Assembly (NCBI GenBank): GCA_003254925.1
Contig: QANZ01021377.1
Coordinates: 85,037-149,036, forward strand
Length of the DNA stretch: 64,000 nucleotides
Source: Chamaecrista fasciculata
Taxonomy: Eukaryota; Streptophyta; Magnoliopsida; Fabales; Fabaceae
Direction of reading: 5' to 3'
Below are positions 24,430 to 36,221 of this stretch, piece after piece. Numbering within the stretch: the stretch's first letter is position 1; each line of letters starts with the position of its first letter. The notes beneath the pieces were generated by a model. The model was not told the origin of the DNA, made no database searches, and saw only the letters and a list, made by a program, of their open reading frames with translations. The position numbers and the translations under genes were made by a program.

Positions 24430-24645
24430 TTAGTGGAAATACATGGCAACGAAAGACATGACAGAGGCACCAATCAAGGACCCAGCAAGAGACAAGCTGT
24501 CTGAGGCAGCACTGGTTGGGGCGGCAGAAGGACCTTCGCCGGCAATGGGACCGGGCGCGGCAAGGGGAGCCTCACCGACCGCCAATGCGACGTTCGCGGA
24601 GACAGCGGCAACGAGAAGAGCGAAAGAAAGCTTCTTCATGTCCAT
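24430..24645 (-). CDS. GPI-anchored arabinogalactan peptide (AGP23-like)
   Basis: A single-exon 71-residue precursor. Residues 1-22 (MDMKKLSFALLVAAVSANVA and on) form a signal peptide. A short Ala/Pro/Gly/Ser core follows with Ala-Pro and Gly-Pro pairs (EAPLAAPGP, EGPSAAPTSAAS), the sites where prolines are hydroxylated and glycosylated. The tail, SLAGSLIGASVMSFVAMYFH, is a hydrophobic GPI-anchor signal preceded by small residues. Length, layout and the MKK start fit the AG-peptide family (AGP23/AGP40 in Arabidopsis), cell-surface proteoglycans often linked to pollen or growth. A second Met at residue 3 could also start. It lies tail-to-tail with the NEK gene (430 bp apart). The plus-strand ORF across it is antisense. 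Confidence 0.88.
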   Translation of the reverse strand: MDMKKLSFALLVAAVSANVALAVGEAPLAAPGPIAGEGPSAAPTSAASDSLSLAGSLIGASVMSFVAMYFH

Positions 24646-24751
24646 GATGATTGAAAAATGACAAGTTTAATAATGAATCAATCAACTGGACTTATTGTGC
24701 TTTATTGTGTGTTCTTGGAGGGTCTGAGGTATAATGGAGATGTTGCCATCC

Positions 24752-24759
24752 ATTTTATA
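24752..24759 (-). promoter_or_regulatory. TATA box of the arabinogalactan-peptide gene
   Basis: The minus strand reads CACGTATAAAATGG, with TATAAAAT about 107 bases upstream of the ATG at 24645. This places transcription start at roughly 24720-24730 and implies a leader of about 80 bases. The match to the plant TATA consensus is good. Confidence 0.5.
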
Positions 24760-24869
24760 CGTGGGAGTTGGGACTTGTTTTCTAAAAATATGATTTTTTT
24801 ACCTATTACTCTGTATGGTTTCCCAAAATTGATGGCAATTTCTTACCCAGTTTTACCTTGCAGCTGACC

Positions 24870-27800
24870 TCATATTTCTGTGCCACAATTTTAGTCAACT
24901 GCTTCCCAATTCGCTTATAGCCAAACCATCCATTCTCATCATCTAATTTTAATTTAGTCCCTCTAAACTTTTACTCTACGTTTTATTATTTATTTATTTT
25001 TTCGTTCCTTTAATTTTTTTTTTCATCCCCTCCCCCCTTAATATTCTAACAAAACAAATTACTCTGATATTTACTTTTTCTTAACACAGACATCTGATTT
25101 TTAATTAACTGTTGGATCAAAATGTTCCAATCCAATTGCGAAGGAGGTCATAGATCAATTTTCATATTTGGGCCCTGATTTAGATTTGGATCTAGCCCGA
25201 AATTAAACTCCATAAATGGCTTATGGAAGCCCAATTAGGTATCAGATATCATTTCAGACACACCATGCATGTCAAAGTGGGGACTATATATGATTTGTTC
25301 AAAAAAAAAAAAGTGGGGACTATGGGGAATGAATATAATATCATAATTTGAGTGTGGGCAATGCAAGTCATTCACTGGGGACTAAAGCTGCGTGTATGTA
25401 AAATCAAGGTTCCCTCGTAGGGGGCGAAAAGTTAAGGACTTAAGGTCTTTACTATATTGCATGCTTCTCAGAAGGTTTAGATTTTATTCAAAAGACTCCT
25501 TCAGTTTCGGAGCTAAGTGAAAACGAAAGACACGGGAAAATGATTACCATCCATTCCAAGAACCCAAAATCATTAATTAAATGAGACTCGATTTATCGTA
25601 TTATTTTTTTTTATCTACTTATCTAGCTAGCAGTAATTGCATACCCAAACCTAATAATAATTGGTTTCTGTATATTTTTGTTTGAGCACATGCATGCTGT
25701 ATCTCTATTTATATATATGGTGCTAGCTGTTTCAATCATTTATTATAATATACCCAAATATCTACATTGACCAACAAATAAAAGTAATATAATATAATAA
25801 TAATCAAATTATTAGATCTATATATCCATGCATGAATTAATCTTCTTGTTAATTAGGTTAAGAGAGGCTAGCCTGCAAGACAATTATCAATACAAGGAGG
25901 GTGATGATCGAGTACAATGGTGAGGAATAACATGAGGTGTGACAGCTACTATAGTTGTTAGGCATATATGGGGTTTTGTGTTGAAAATAAAAGAAAAATG
26001 AAAACCTGATTTTCATGTCTGAAACTTTAAAAACAAGGTATGGATACTTTAGGGGCCAGAATAATATCTATCTGATTTTCTGGTACATTATAATTTTTAA
26101 ATATTTTTTTTTCCAAATAGTACAAACTAAATTATTTAAAGACTATATATATAGTGACAGATCGATATCGATCGAGGATAAACTTTCCTCAACAGTGACA
26201 TATTTGACTTTCATGTTTCAGGTGTGAATGTACATGAGTGATACTAAAACTATTAGTTAAACTGTTTAATGAATTGTCTTATTAATTAAAGTGAACTTGG
26301 AATATTACCCGACGTAAAACAGAGAAAGAAAAGATACTTTTATTTGGCCTTAGTGCGCTAGCTAGGTTACTTTAATTTGTTTTGCTTTTCATTTTCACCT
26401 TTGATATGAATTTAGTTAATTTCTGCCCCCTTTTTTTTTTTGAATTTCAAGAAAACATCTAAGGATATAGGATCCTTCTGGGAAGCTGGTGAAAGTGCTC
26501 TTTTTGAAAGGAAAAGTTTAGTCTTTTAATTTTATTGTTGTATTTATGAAAGGGATATATGATGATCATGAGAATTATCATATACCATATATATATATAT
26601 GGATGTGGCCCCCACTTTATGTATGTATAGTGTAAGTTAGCCCACATCAAACGAAACCATTAATTCTTCCAACATATTAATGACACTAATTCATTTGTCA
26701 GTCAAAACTTTGATCATGATATCCAAAATTACAATCATTGCTTCCTTTTGGTTAAGTGTCCACCCCTCGCTCCTCTTCCTAGCTATATGTGTTTAATTAG
26801 CTCATGACCACATTCACTCTTTAACTAATCAACACCACTCTATCATCACTCATAATTCATAAATTAATTAACTCCATCAATTAATTGTAAATATTTAGAA
26901 AAAAGTCTGGCAATTATATTGATTAACGCTTTTCAGCCATACATGCATATAAGCCGTATTTAAAATTTTTATCAGCAACTCTAATTAAATTAAATATATA
27001 TCTCACCCAAGAAAAATTTGGTATACTTGAAACTTAACTTTGTTGTCAAACAAAGCGATTTTATTAATAAATATCTTAAGAAATTGGTGTTACTAAATTA
27101 TTATTTTTACTTCTTATAAGCTATATCAGAAAAAAACAAAATGTCCTGTATATTTTTTTTTATTGCTGTACTAGATATTTTAACCAGCCAATTTTTTTCG
27201 TTTATATGAAAAACAAAACTGCACATAAAGTGATCATAGGTCTGCACATTCATTTTCGCTTTAGTATAGTCATGTCAAAGATAGAGACAGATAATGGCAG
27301 TTGCAATATATTCACTTAATAACCAAAGGAAGATTCAGTAAACTACTGTTTGTTTAGCTTGTCTTTTTTTGTTTGTATTGTTGGAGAAAGTATATATTTT
27401 ATTTACATAATCCGTATCAAAATCTTATTGTAGAGTCCGTTTAATCCAGTTCTAGACTTATATAGTTATAAGTTATAACTGAGGCTTCTTGCAAGTATGC
27501 TATATGGGGATCAAATTAAAATTAAAATTTTTCTTATATGTTTAATCTGCATATATTGTTAAGTGTTAACTAAACCACCATGAATAGATCAGAGTATATA
27601 TATATGTATGAATATATGAATTGTTCTCTCTAGTTAATGATTGTTGAGCCTGCAAAGCTGAAACTGCGTAAGATCTCTTGTGATGCTTTTGAGAAGTAAT
27701 TGGAAGTACTTTTCAAAGGTTATTCGTGTGGGTTTGCTTGCTCATGACTCATGACTCATGAGTGTTTTTGCCTGCGGCTTTCTTTAACTTTTTTTTTTCT

Positions 27801-28058
27801 TTTACAATAAAAAAATCTCAAATAGGATATTCATATTCATCTACCACAAGACCTAATTGTTTCTTTTTCTTGGCCTGATACCCACAAGGCCTAATTGATT
27901 GCATGCATGTCCCATTCCCATATATATCTATATATATAATTTACAATATAATATTACATATCAAAATACATTATCTCTGATTTGATGGCCATGAACCTCA
28001 AACACAATCATTAATCACTCCTCACCTTGAGCAAAAAGGAAAACCCCCAGCTCAAAAT

Positions 28059-28118
<60 letters not shown>

Positions 28119-30243
28119 NCTGTTTAATTAGTTCTCTCTTGGGTACAATCCAAAAGAAGGATTTTCAGTTTAATTTCTTTTTATTTATATATTTTTCCAA
28201 AATACATCCTATATATTATCTTCAAAGTTATCGTGATCATGATCAGTCAAGATTGTTTTTGCCTTTTTCCCTTTTCCTTTTATTGATTGGGGTCTCACTA
28301 ACAAAGTTGTCTCTTCTACTTTGAGGGTCGTACCCGGTAACCCAAATTAGCTAGACTACTACATGGTGGTCCTTTTCTTTTTTTCCTCTCAAGGATCAAA
28401 TATTTTGATTTTATGGAAAATCATGATAATCATTTTGGAAAACAATTAAATATATGTAGAATTAATGAGAAATTATATTCACCCATCATGTTTTGCCTTC
28501 CAATTGCAATATATTTTTTCCTATTTTTTTTTTAAATGCCATCAATCTCATAATTATTCGTTAGTCTTGTTACAATATAAACCTAATTAATTATCTAAAT
28601 TTGAAATGAAAACCTTGACCATATAAAATTATAAATACGCCCCTTCTCTGTTCTCTCCCTCTGTATCTTTCCAGACCAATTTTATCTGGGGCTATCAGAT
28701 TTAATTTTTCAATCCAAACTCCAAAGCTTATGTTGGAAACCAAGTTATAAACTCTCATCTGCGCCTAATGATCACTGTTCTTTTTTATTCAATTTTGGGT
28801 CGATGAATCGATAATTGAGCGACCCATGTGCGTTTGTTGAAGGATTTGATAAGGAATCAATTCAAGAAATTGAAAGCAAGAACTCCTGGGTTTAATTAAC
28901 ATTTGCATCAACTGCCATGTAAATATATATCTGGCTAAATTTAAATTTAAAGAAAAATGAAAACCAGCATGAGGGTACGTAGTGAAATTTCAGTACTTGT
29001 GACTTTATCAAATACAGGTCGATTGGCAAAGAATAGTACTATAGGAGTACTCTCAAGATGTATGTATATTATAGAAATTAGAGAGAAATATAAAGCTAGT
29101 GATTCGAGCCAAGGGAGACAAAGCTGTCCCTACTGTGTAATGTGTATTGGAATATGAAAGCAAAAGGAGAATATCGCATATAACATATTCTTGTGTGCTG
29201 GGTTTGATTGGTCTCCTTCAAAAGGCATATGGAGCTGCAAAAATAGCTAGCTAACCCTAGTCATGTTATTAACTATACTATACATTAAACCAATCATTCA
29301 TTATTAATTAATCAATATTGACATTTATTTATCGGAGGAAGTGATCATAAAGAATTCAAAAGACAAGAATCTGGGGATTATAAATTACATATATATAATG
29401 TATTCCAAAATCCAAATTATACTAGCTAGCTAGCAAGAAGGGGTCTTGTAAATATTTGATTGCTTATAAAAGTGATGGGCCTAGCAAATACTGTTCATAA
29501 CAGACAGTAATGATGCATGTGCATGGACTTTATACCTGCGTACACGTACACGCTTATAATAATATTTCATTTTTCTTGGACAACTAAATTAATGTTGTAT
29601 TTAAAAATATATATATAAAATGAGCTAGGGTCATGATGGCCACATGTATGTGAGGTTGTGTATAATTGCAGGGCACAATGGTGGTATGGGTGACTTCAAG
29701 ATAGAGACTTCCCATAAAAGCGCAAATAATGCCATACAAAAAAGATGATGTTGAGAGACATAAACCATAATCTAAGAGAGATCTGATGGAGGAGAGTCCC
29801 AAGGGCAAGGGGATCGATGAATACAATGGTACATAGGGTTGGCCTCCACACACTTATATATTAATTCAATTGATTGTCAAAAATAAATGATTATTATTTT
29901 TTATTTGAGTTACAGTTTACTGTTTGAGATTATCTTTGTAGCATTCTAATTTCTTAGACACGACACACAGTCACAAATTAAAGAGAATTAGCAACCCCAC
30001 ATGGCCATCCACTGACATGGGTCAGTAGGTTTAATTTACTTTTGGAGCTACCTAGCTTGCTAGCTAGGCCATGGTTTTACACGTACAAAAGTTCCTTGTT
30101 GTCAAGATTAACCAACCTATAGCTTTTATATAACCTAATTAACCATTAAACAAAACAAGAGGATTTTTTTTATTATTATTTTACTTATATATATATTGTT
30201 AATTAATTAAATATGTGTACGAATATTCAGAGAGGTCAATAAA
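24870..30243. other. Long intergenic region, no supported gene
   Basis: AT-rich, with no convincing ORF of known family. A 58-bp CT microsatellite lies at 28063-28120. From about 28640 to 28900 the composition is more balanced, with pyrimidine-rich stretches such as TTCTCTGTTCTCTCCCTCTG, which could be the 5' part of a non-coding transcript. No miRNA sequence I know was found in it. Short ORFs at 28957 and 29584 (minus) are not recognised. Confidence 0.4.
28063..28120. repeat. CT dinucleotide microsatellite
   Basis: An almost perfect run of 29 CT units, with one ambiguous base at 28119. It is likely polymorphic in length. CT runs like this are common in plant promoters and leaders, but no gene could be anchored to it. 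Confidence 0.9.
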
Positions 30244-30252
30244 TACATCTTT

Positions 30253-30780
30253 GGCAAAAGTACTAATTTCATCCTCAAACTTTACACCAATTATCAATTT
30301 TGTCCCCAAACTTTTTTTGCTGTCAACTTCGTCCCCAAACTTTACACCAACTGTCAATTTCATCCCCAATCTTTTTTTGCTGTCAATTTCGTTCCCAAAC
30401 TTTACATCAACTGTCAATTTCGTCCCCGATCTTTCACATTTTCGTCAATTTTATCCTTTGACTAACTTCTTTTAATAAATTAACGACAAATTGCATCCTG
30501 TTTTTGAATATAAGTTAGGATTTGAGTTTCTTTTTCTATCAATTTTACATTATATATCGTTAGCCATATAGATTTTGTCGTCAATATTTGGCTAAAGTAA
30601 GAGCAAAGGATAAAATTGACCAAAATGTGAAAGATTAGGGACGAAATTGATAGCAAAAAAATATTAGGGACGAAATTGACAGCATGTGTAAAGTTTGGGG
30701 ACGAAATTGACAGCAAAAAAAGATTAGGGACGAAATTGACAACAGGTGTAAAGTTTGGGGACGAAATAGGTACTTTTGCC
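30253..30780. mobile_element. Foldback MULE-like element, 528 bp
   Basis: The ends are GGCAAAAGTACTAATTTC (left) and, on the minus strand, GGCAAAAGTACCTATTTC. Both arms are built from repeated units of the type 'CCCCAAACTTT ... TGTCAATTTCGT'. The 9-bp sequence TACATCTTT abuts both sides exactly (30244-30252 and 30781-30789). The centre (about 30450-30600) is a unique AT-rich core. The element has no transposase. It belongs to the same family as 32645-33111: same ends, same repeat units, same core. Confidence 0.85.
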
Positions 30781-30789
30781 TACATCTTT

Positions 30790-32634
30790 TATAAAGTACA
30801 AAACAGAAAGATGCATATTTAATTTTGTTCTTAGCTTTAGTTAATTCTCCGCAGTACATCATGTGTATACAACTATACATGCATTACGTACCATACAACA
30901 TGAAATTGCAGCTTAAAGTTATATATGAGGGAGAGAGAGAAATAATTAAATGAAATGTTTAATATATATATATATACATAATGAAAGGTCGTATCAGTAA
31001 TCAGAGAGAGTACAGTACAGTGAATAGATGAGAAGGAAGGAAGGATATGTATGTATGTATGTACGTGTAGGCAGTGCAGGAGGCATCAGTGTATGTTGCC
31101 AATCACCCCAACCAACTCAAACTGGGCTCCACACTCTCCACTCTTTTATACACACTTCTCATTTCTCAATTCTCACTTCTTCTTTTGCACAAAAATAATA
31201 CTTCATTCATTCATCTTTCATCTTTCATACATACCTCACCTTTTCCACCATATTCTCTCTTTCTCTTTCTCTGCCTAAAGCTGCTCATATATGTACGACG
31301 TGGTTGCATCTTGCAAACTTCAAACTGGGACCGTCTTTTGATTTTCCTATCCTTCTTCATCTTAATATTTCTCATCCATCCTATACTAACATGAACATTC
31401 AAATATTCTCTGGACATTCTTTTAAAAAAATTTCTCTTCAAAACCTAGCTAGCTGTTCCAATTCCATTGATCATTAGTTTGGTATACCTTCCTATCCATG
31501 AATTAATTAATTACCCATCTTTAATCTGCGACAAGTCAAATATACATCTTAGGGAGCTGTGGCAATTATCACACAAAATTCTAATTTGTGTACAATTAGT
31601 AATATTTAAAACTAAATATTTAGGTTTTTTTTGGGTAATAACAAGGCAGTATCTTCGAGTCGATCACCAGAAACTAATCCTTCTCAAGACGTAGAGATCA
31701 CTAAAGTAAGTTTTACTTCTACTAACAAAGTTTTTTCTATACACAAATCTTGGATCAAATCCAATCCAAGACATCATGTTTAAGGAACCCAAGTACCCAA
31801 CTATATATCTACTAACTGTGTTGAACTTTGTTGGTAACTAAATATTTAGGTTTAGTTCCAATTGAATACATTTCTTTCTTTCACTTTCCCTTGTGAGAAT
31901 TTCATGAATAAATAGATAAACGCCCTAGCTAGGTACAAATAATTAATGACTTCACTTGATGACCATCTATAAGTAGGTTTCACCCAGACAATGTTGAGAA
32001 GAAAGACATGAAGTGATCCCCATAAGTATTTGCGGTTGCTGCACAACCTGCAGGATATTGTCAATTACTTAAAATAAAACACATGCCAAATTAAACTACT
32101 TCAACATATACTTAAATCTAGTAAGCTAATGTACATGTATGTATACAACAAGTACAAGCGAGCTAGCACTCATATATAGGCATTTATTCAGAAATAGAAA
32201 ATAAATCTAACCAAGTAGTAGCTAGCGAACAACTAGTCCTTTTGCTAGCTGTGTATACAAATGAATAATTGATAACTCCATGAGAGACATATGAACCCAC
32301 ACAACTAACATGTGGTATATGAAAAATGGAATAAAAGAAAAGATGATACATTATAATATTAATTAAGCTGCATATTCTCTGGGGTATAGCAGAGCTACTT
32401 TTTCATAATATATAACTACGTATATAGATATACAGACGCTTTAATTTTACCCATAGCTTACACTGAGTAGATATATATATATATATATATATATATCCTT
32501 CTGATCTACCTGCCTTACAAAAAACCTATATATTCAGAATAATATATATACTCATTCTTATAATGCAATAATGCCTGAAGCAGCAACAGAAGGGTGCAGT
32601 GAAGGCCTAAAGAAGTTGAAAAGAAGAGAGAAAA
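30790..32634. other. Intergenic, nothing recognised
   Basis: AT-rich spacer between two related foldback elements. A GTAT run lies at 31046-31062 and pyrimidine-rich DNA at 31130-31280. An AT dinucleotide run of about 28 bp lies near 32470-32497. No gene or RNA could be supported. Confidence 0.5.
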
Positions 32635-32644
32635 TATATATTAA

Positions 32645-33111
32645 GGCAAAAGTATTCATTTCGTCCCCAAACTTTTTCAAGCTGTCAATTTCGTCCCTAA
32701 TATTTTTTTGCTGTCAATTTCGTCCCTAATCTTTCACATTTTGGTCAATTTTATCCTTTGCTCTTATTTTAGCCAAATATTGACGACAAAATTTATGTGG
32801 CTAACGATATATAATGTAAAATTGATAGAAAAAGAAACCCAATTCATAACTTAGATTTAAAAACAGGATGCAGTCTGTCGTTAATTTATTAAAAAAAGTT
32901 AGTCAAAGGATAAAATTGACGAAAATATGAAAGATCGGGGACGAAATTGACAGTTGATGTAAAGTTTGGAGACGAAATTGACAGCAAAAAAAGATTGGGG
33001 ACGAAATTGACAGCTTGTGTAAAGTTTGGGGACGAAGTTGACAGCAAAAAAAGTTTGGGGACGAAATTGACAGTTGGTGTAAAGTTTGGGGACGAAATTA
33101 GTACTTGTGCC
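32645..33111. mobile_element. Foldback MULE-like element, 467 bp
   Basis: The left end is GGCAAAAGTATTCATTTCGT; the right end, on the minus strand, is GGCACAAGTACTAATTTCGT. The 10-bp flank TATATATTAA is present at 32635-32644 and 33112-33121. Internal units match those of the 30253 element, and the core phrase GACGACAAAATTTATGTGGC matches its complement there. It ends only 220 bp from the stop codon of the WIP zinc-finger gene, so it may lie in that gene's 3' untranslated or flanking region. No coding capacity. Confidence 0.85.
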
Positions 33112-33330
33112 TATATATTAATAATAAAGAAAGAAAGAAAGAAGAAGCTGGCTTTCCATTAAAAAGGAAGAGCTTGAATTACATAAATATATATAATTCT
33201 TAAATAGGAAGAAGCGAGCCATGCAGCATCATGATCATCATGAGTTGGCAGTTGGCATTCAAATTAAAGTAGTAGCTAATTAATTAACTAAAAAAGCGAA
33301 TTGATGAAGATGCATAGAAAATGTAAGTAA

Positions 33331-36029
33331 TTAATCAACTTCAGAAGCGGGATCATCATCTTCTTCAAAGGTGGGATCATTGAGATTGGCAGCATAAGCA
33401 GCATGGGCAGAGCCAAAGGCTTTGATATGATCTTTGAGGGAGCGCTTGTGCTTAAAGTCAGAGCCACAAATGCAATACCAGAGTTTGCCACAGTTCTTCT
33501 CATGGGTTCGCCAATCTCCTCTCACAGCAAAGGCCTTCCCACACTTACGGCACATGAAGGGCTTAATACCATGCTTCCTTTTGTAGTGAGTTTGAAGTGT
33601 GCGGAAATCCTTAAGAGGCTTAGCTCGAGGATGGTCGATGTTGTTTCTGCAGCCTGGAGAACAACAATAACATGGCAGCCTCAGCATTCCTGTTGGTTGT
33701 GTTCCCCTTAGTGATTCTGGCCCTTTTCTGTATTGTGATCCATGCCCCCACATATGCATCTACATACATACATATATAGTGTATCATTGATCTCATCACT
33801 TGATAGTTAATTAATATATTAGCTAGGTCTGATCTTGAACTCATCGAAGGGGTCTACCTACTGGTCTAGCTAGGTATATATACGTTTGAATTTAAATAAA
33901 ATTCCCGTTCTTTCATGCACCCAAATGTATACAAATTAAAAAAAAAAACATTTTGTAAGTTGTGTTAATTGTTGAAATTTATATAATTAACGAAATATGT
34001 GAAATACACTGATTGGCATGAGGATGTGGCTTAATTTTTGTTATTTCATTTTTACTAATCATGAAGAATAGCAGTTTCCCTATATATAAATATATGAATA
34101 TATCAGCTCATCATTGATCAGCAGCCACTTTTCTCTTGAGGAACGTTTTTTATTTATTTATTCTATTATCTATATATATACTGATTAAGTGAATTATTAT
34201 TTATTAATGAGGAGTATTTTGAAACAAAAGCAAGGGTTTTGTCAAAACACCGAAGATTGTTTCAGGAGATCTAAATATATATATATATATATATAGAGAT
34301 ACTAGTTATATATTGGTGTCTGCAATATCTAGTTATCTACTGCAATGGAAAAATAGGAAAAGGACAAAGTCCAATTTGGAGTCAATATGTATCCAATGTA
34401 TAATTACATGGGGTTCCAGGGATCCGCATGTTGTCTGGATTTAGATGAATTAATATTAAGGGCTACAAATTTTAAAAAATAAATAAAAGAGAAACCATCA
34501 TTTGGGTATGAGATTAATAACATTATATATATATAAATATAAAAATATAATATTATCTGTGGATCTGGAAGGAACACTGCAAAACATTCAGTTATAAGCA
34601 GCAGCTGCCAAAATATAGAGAGCACGGACTTCAATGAATTAAGTAGTGAAGGCACAAGGAACATCGGCTGAGTTGTTCAATCCATGAAAGGGAAAGGTAC
34701 TGCTCCAAGTCACAGTTTGAATCAGGAAAAAAGATTTGCACCAATATTAATACTACTACTACTACTACTCTCATTTAAATTATACCATACCAAAAAAAAC
34801 CCAAAATTAAAATATTGTCAATTAGCTAGTTGGAATTTTCTTTGACACAAGAAACCAAATAAAAAAAAAGATCAAGGGAGAGATAATATTCAAAAAGAGG
34901 AAGAAGCTAGCTAAGAGACATAGATAGATGAAAAATCAGCCTAGCTTTCTGGTGTTTCAACTTTCAAATCAGGCCAAGAAAAAGTGAATAGAATAAGTGT
35001 AACCAACCAGAAGCAAGCAAGTTAGTTTATATATAAATGAAAAGTGATGGAGAAGTGAGAAGGATATAGATAGATATATATATATAGAGAGAGAAAGAGA
35101 GAGAGAGAGACCTGCATGTTGTTGTAGCGGTTGAAGGTTTTGGAGCAAACAGGGCAAGAGAACTGAGTAGGACCAATGAGAATCTGAGAAGGGGTTGGGA
35201 TCCAATACTGACCCTTGTTGAGTCTACAAATGAGTCCTGAAGCAGTGTCATCATCTTCATCCTGATCATTATTCCCATCTCCTTCTGCTTCTGCTTCTGT
35301 GTTGTTATTATTATTACTATTATTATTAGAATTAGACAAGAGAGAAGCCATCTCAGCAGCACTAGGGCTAGGCAGCCCTATGTGAAGTGCAACAGTCACA
35401 CTGTTATCTTCTTCTTCTTCTTCTTGATTATTTTTATTATTATTATCCATCACCAGCTCATCTTCTTCTTCTTCTTCTTCTTCTTCATCTTCTTCTTCCT
35501 CTTCTTCTTCAAATTCCTGATGATCTTGTTCTTCCTGCTTGGGCTTACTTCTAGTGCTAGTACTCATCACTACCATCCCCTCCTCTACTTCCATGGAACT
35601 AGTGCAAGAGTTATGGTGTTGTTTTTTATGACAATTTCTTGATGGGGTGAGGCTTAGAAGAGGAAGTGCTTCTCTGAGAGGAGGGGAATTAGGAGGGGAA
35701 GAAGCTGATATAGATGAAGTACTACAACAAGTGGTTTGGTGGTGATGATGATGATTGTAAGTAGTGGTGGTGATCATGAAGTTGTGGAGATAGGGATATT
35801 GCTGGTGTTGGTGGTGGTGAGTAAAAGAAGAAGAAGAAGGAGGAGGAGGTAGTGATAGTGAAGAAGAATAAGAAGACGAAGAAGGAGGGTAATAGTGATG
35901 AGGGATGGGATTGAATTGGAAGAATCTAGAAGAGGAAGAAGAAGGAGGATAAGAAGAAGAAGAAGAGGAGGAGGAAGAAGAAGAAGAAGAAGAAGAGAAG
36001 AAGAAGAAATTGGAGTAAGGGTCAGCCAT
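33331..36029 (-). CDS. WIP2: WIP-family C2H2 zinc-finger factor (NTT/WIP2-like)
   Basis: Two exons on the minus strand, 36029-35112 and 33759-33331, with a GT-AG intron of 1352 bp, give 448 residues. The conserved C-terminal half starts with [19 protein letters not shown] (the WIP motif is residues 276-278). Four C2H2-type fingers follow: CPVC...[13 protein letters not shown]...[14 protein letters not shown]...HEKNC and CICGSDF...HIKAFGSAH. The intron falls after YNNMQ inside finger 1, as in this family. The variable half has poly-Ser, His-rich, poly-Glu/Asp and poly-Asn tracts and the family motif [16 protein letters not shown], plus [14 protein letters not shown]. These two motifs point to the WIP2/WIP4/WIP5 branch (WIP2 is NO TRANSMITTING TRACT in Arabidopsis), nuclear regulators of root and reproductive-tract development. 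The assignment among these paralogs is uncertain. The start was chosen by homology (MADPYSNFF); the frame is open upstream to an ATG at 36221. Confidence 0.92.
35077..35111 (-). repeat. CT-rich run abutting the WIP intron donor
   Basis: On the minus strand the intron begins GTCTCTCTCTCTCTC and continues as pyrimidine repeats, then TATATA repeats. The donor GT therefore comes just before a microsatellite. Length changes here could affect splice-site recognition, but the donor itself is intact. Confidence 0.6.
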
Positions 36030-36122
36030 GGGGGGGAGGGTAAAAAAAGTGAATGATGGATGGAGAGAAAGAGAAAGAGAGATATGAGTGGGAACAGTCT
36101 TTTGTGGCGTTGGTGGATTTGC

Positions 36123-36129
36123 TTTTATA
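36123..36129 (-). promoter_or_regulatory. TATA box of the WIP gene
   Basis: The minus strand reads CTCTATAAAAGCAAATCC, with TATAAAA about 94-100 bases upstream of the ATG at 36029. A second, weaker TATAAAT lies at 36207-36213. If the nearer box is used, the in-frame ATG at 36221 is not transcribed, which supports the start at 36029. Confidence 0.5.
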
Positions 36130-36221
36130 GAGAGAGATATATAGAGATTAGAGAGAGTACAACATGGCTGAACCAAGGAAGTGGATGGTCTACAGGCATA
36201 TGTATTATTTATATGCAACAA

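Noticed and set aside
24443..24661. Plus-strand Ala-rich 72-codon ORF
   Set aside because: It is antisense to the arabinogalactan peptide, whose signal peptide, Ala-Pro core and GPI tail are all recognisable.
32947..33162. 71-codon ORF with repeated VKFGDE units
   Set aside because: It is generated by the repeat units of the foldback element at 32645-33111; the same peptide pattern appears in the 30253 element.
33220..33242. Minus-strand phrase ending CATGATGCTGCAT that recalls miR172
   Set aside because: Only about 12 of the last 13 bases align with miR172 as I remember it, the 5' part differs, and no foldback precursor surrounds it. It is part of a CAT/ATG-repetitive stretch.
35022..36221. 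Treating the long minus-strand ORF from 36221 as a single-exon 399-residue protein
   Set aside because: Homology starts at MADPYS (36029), a TATA box lies at 36123-36129 between the two ATGs, and the frame beyond 35112 is intron sequence.
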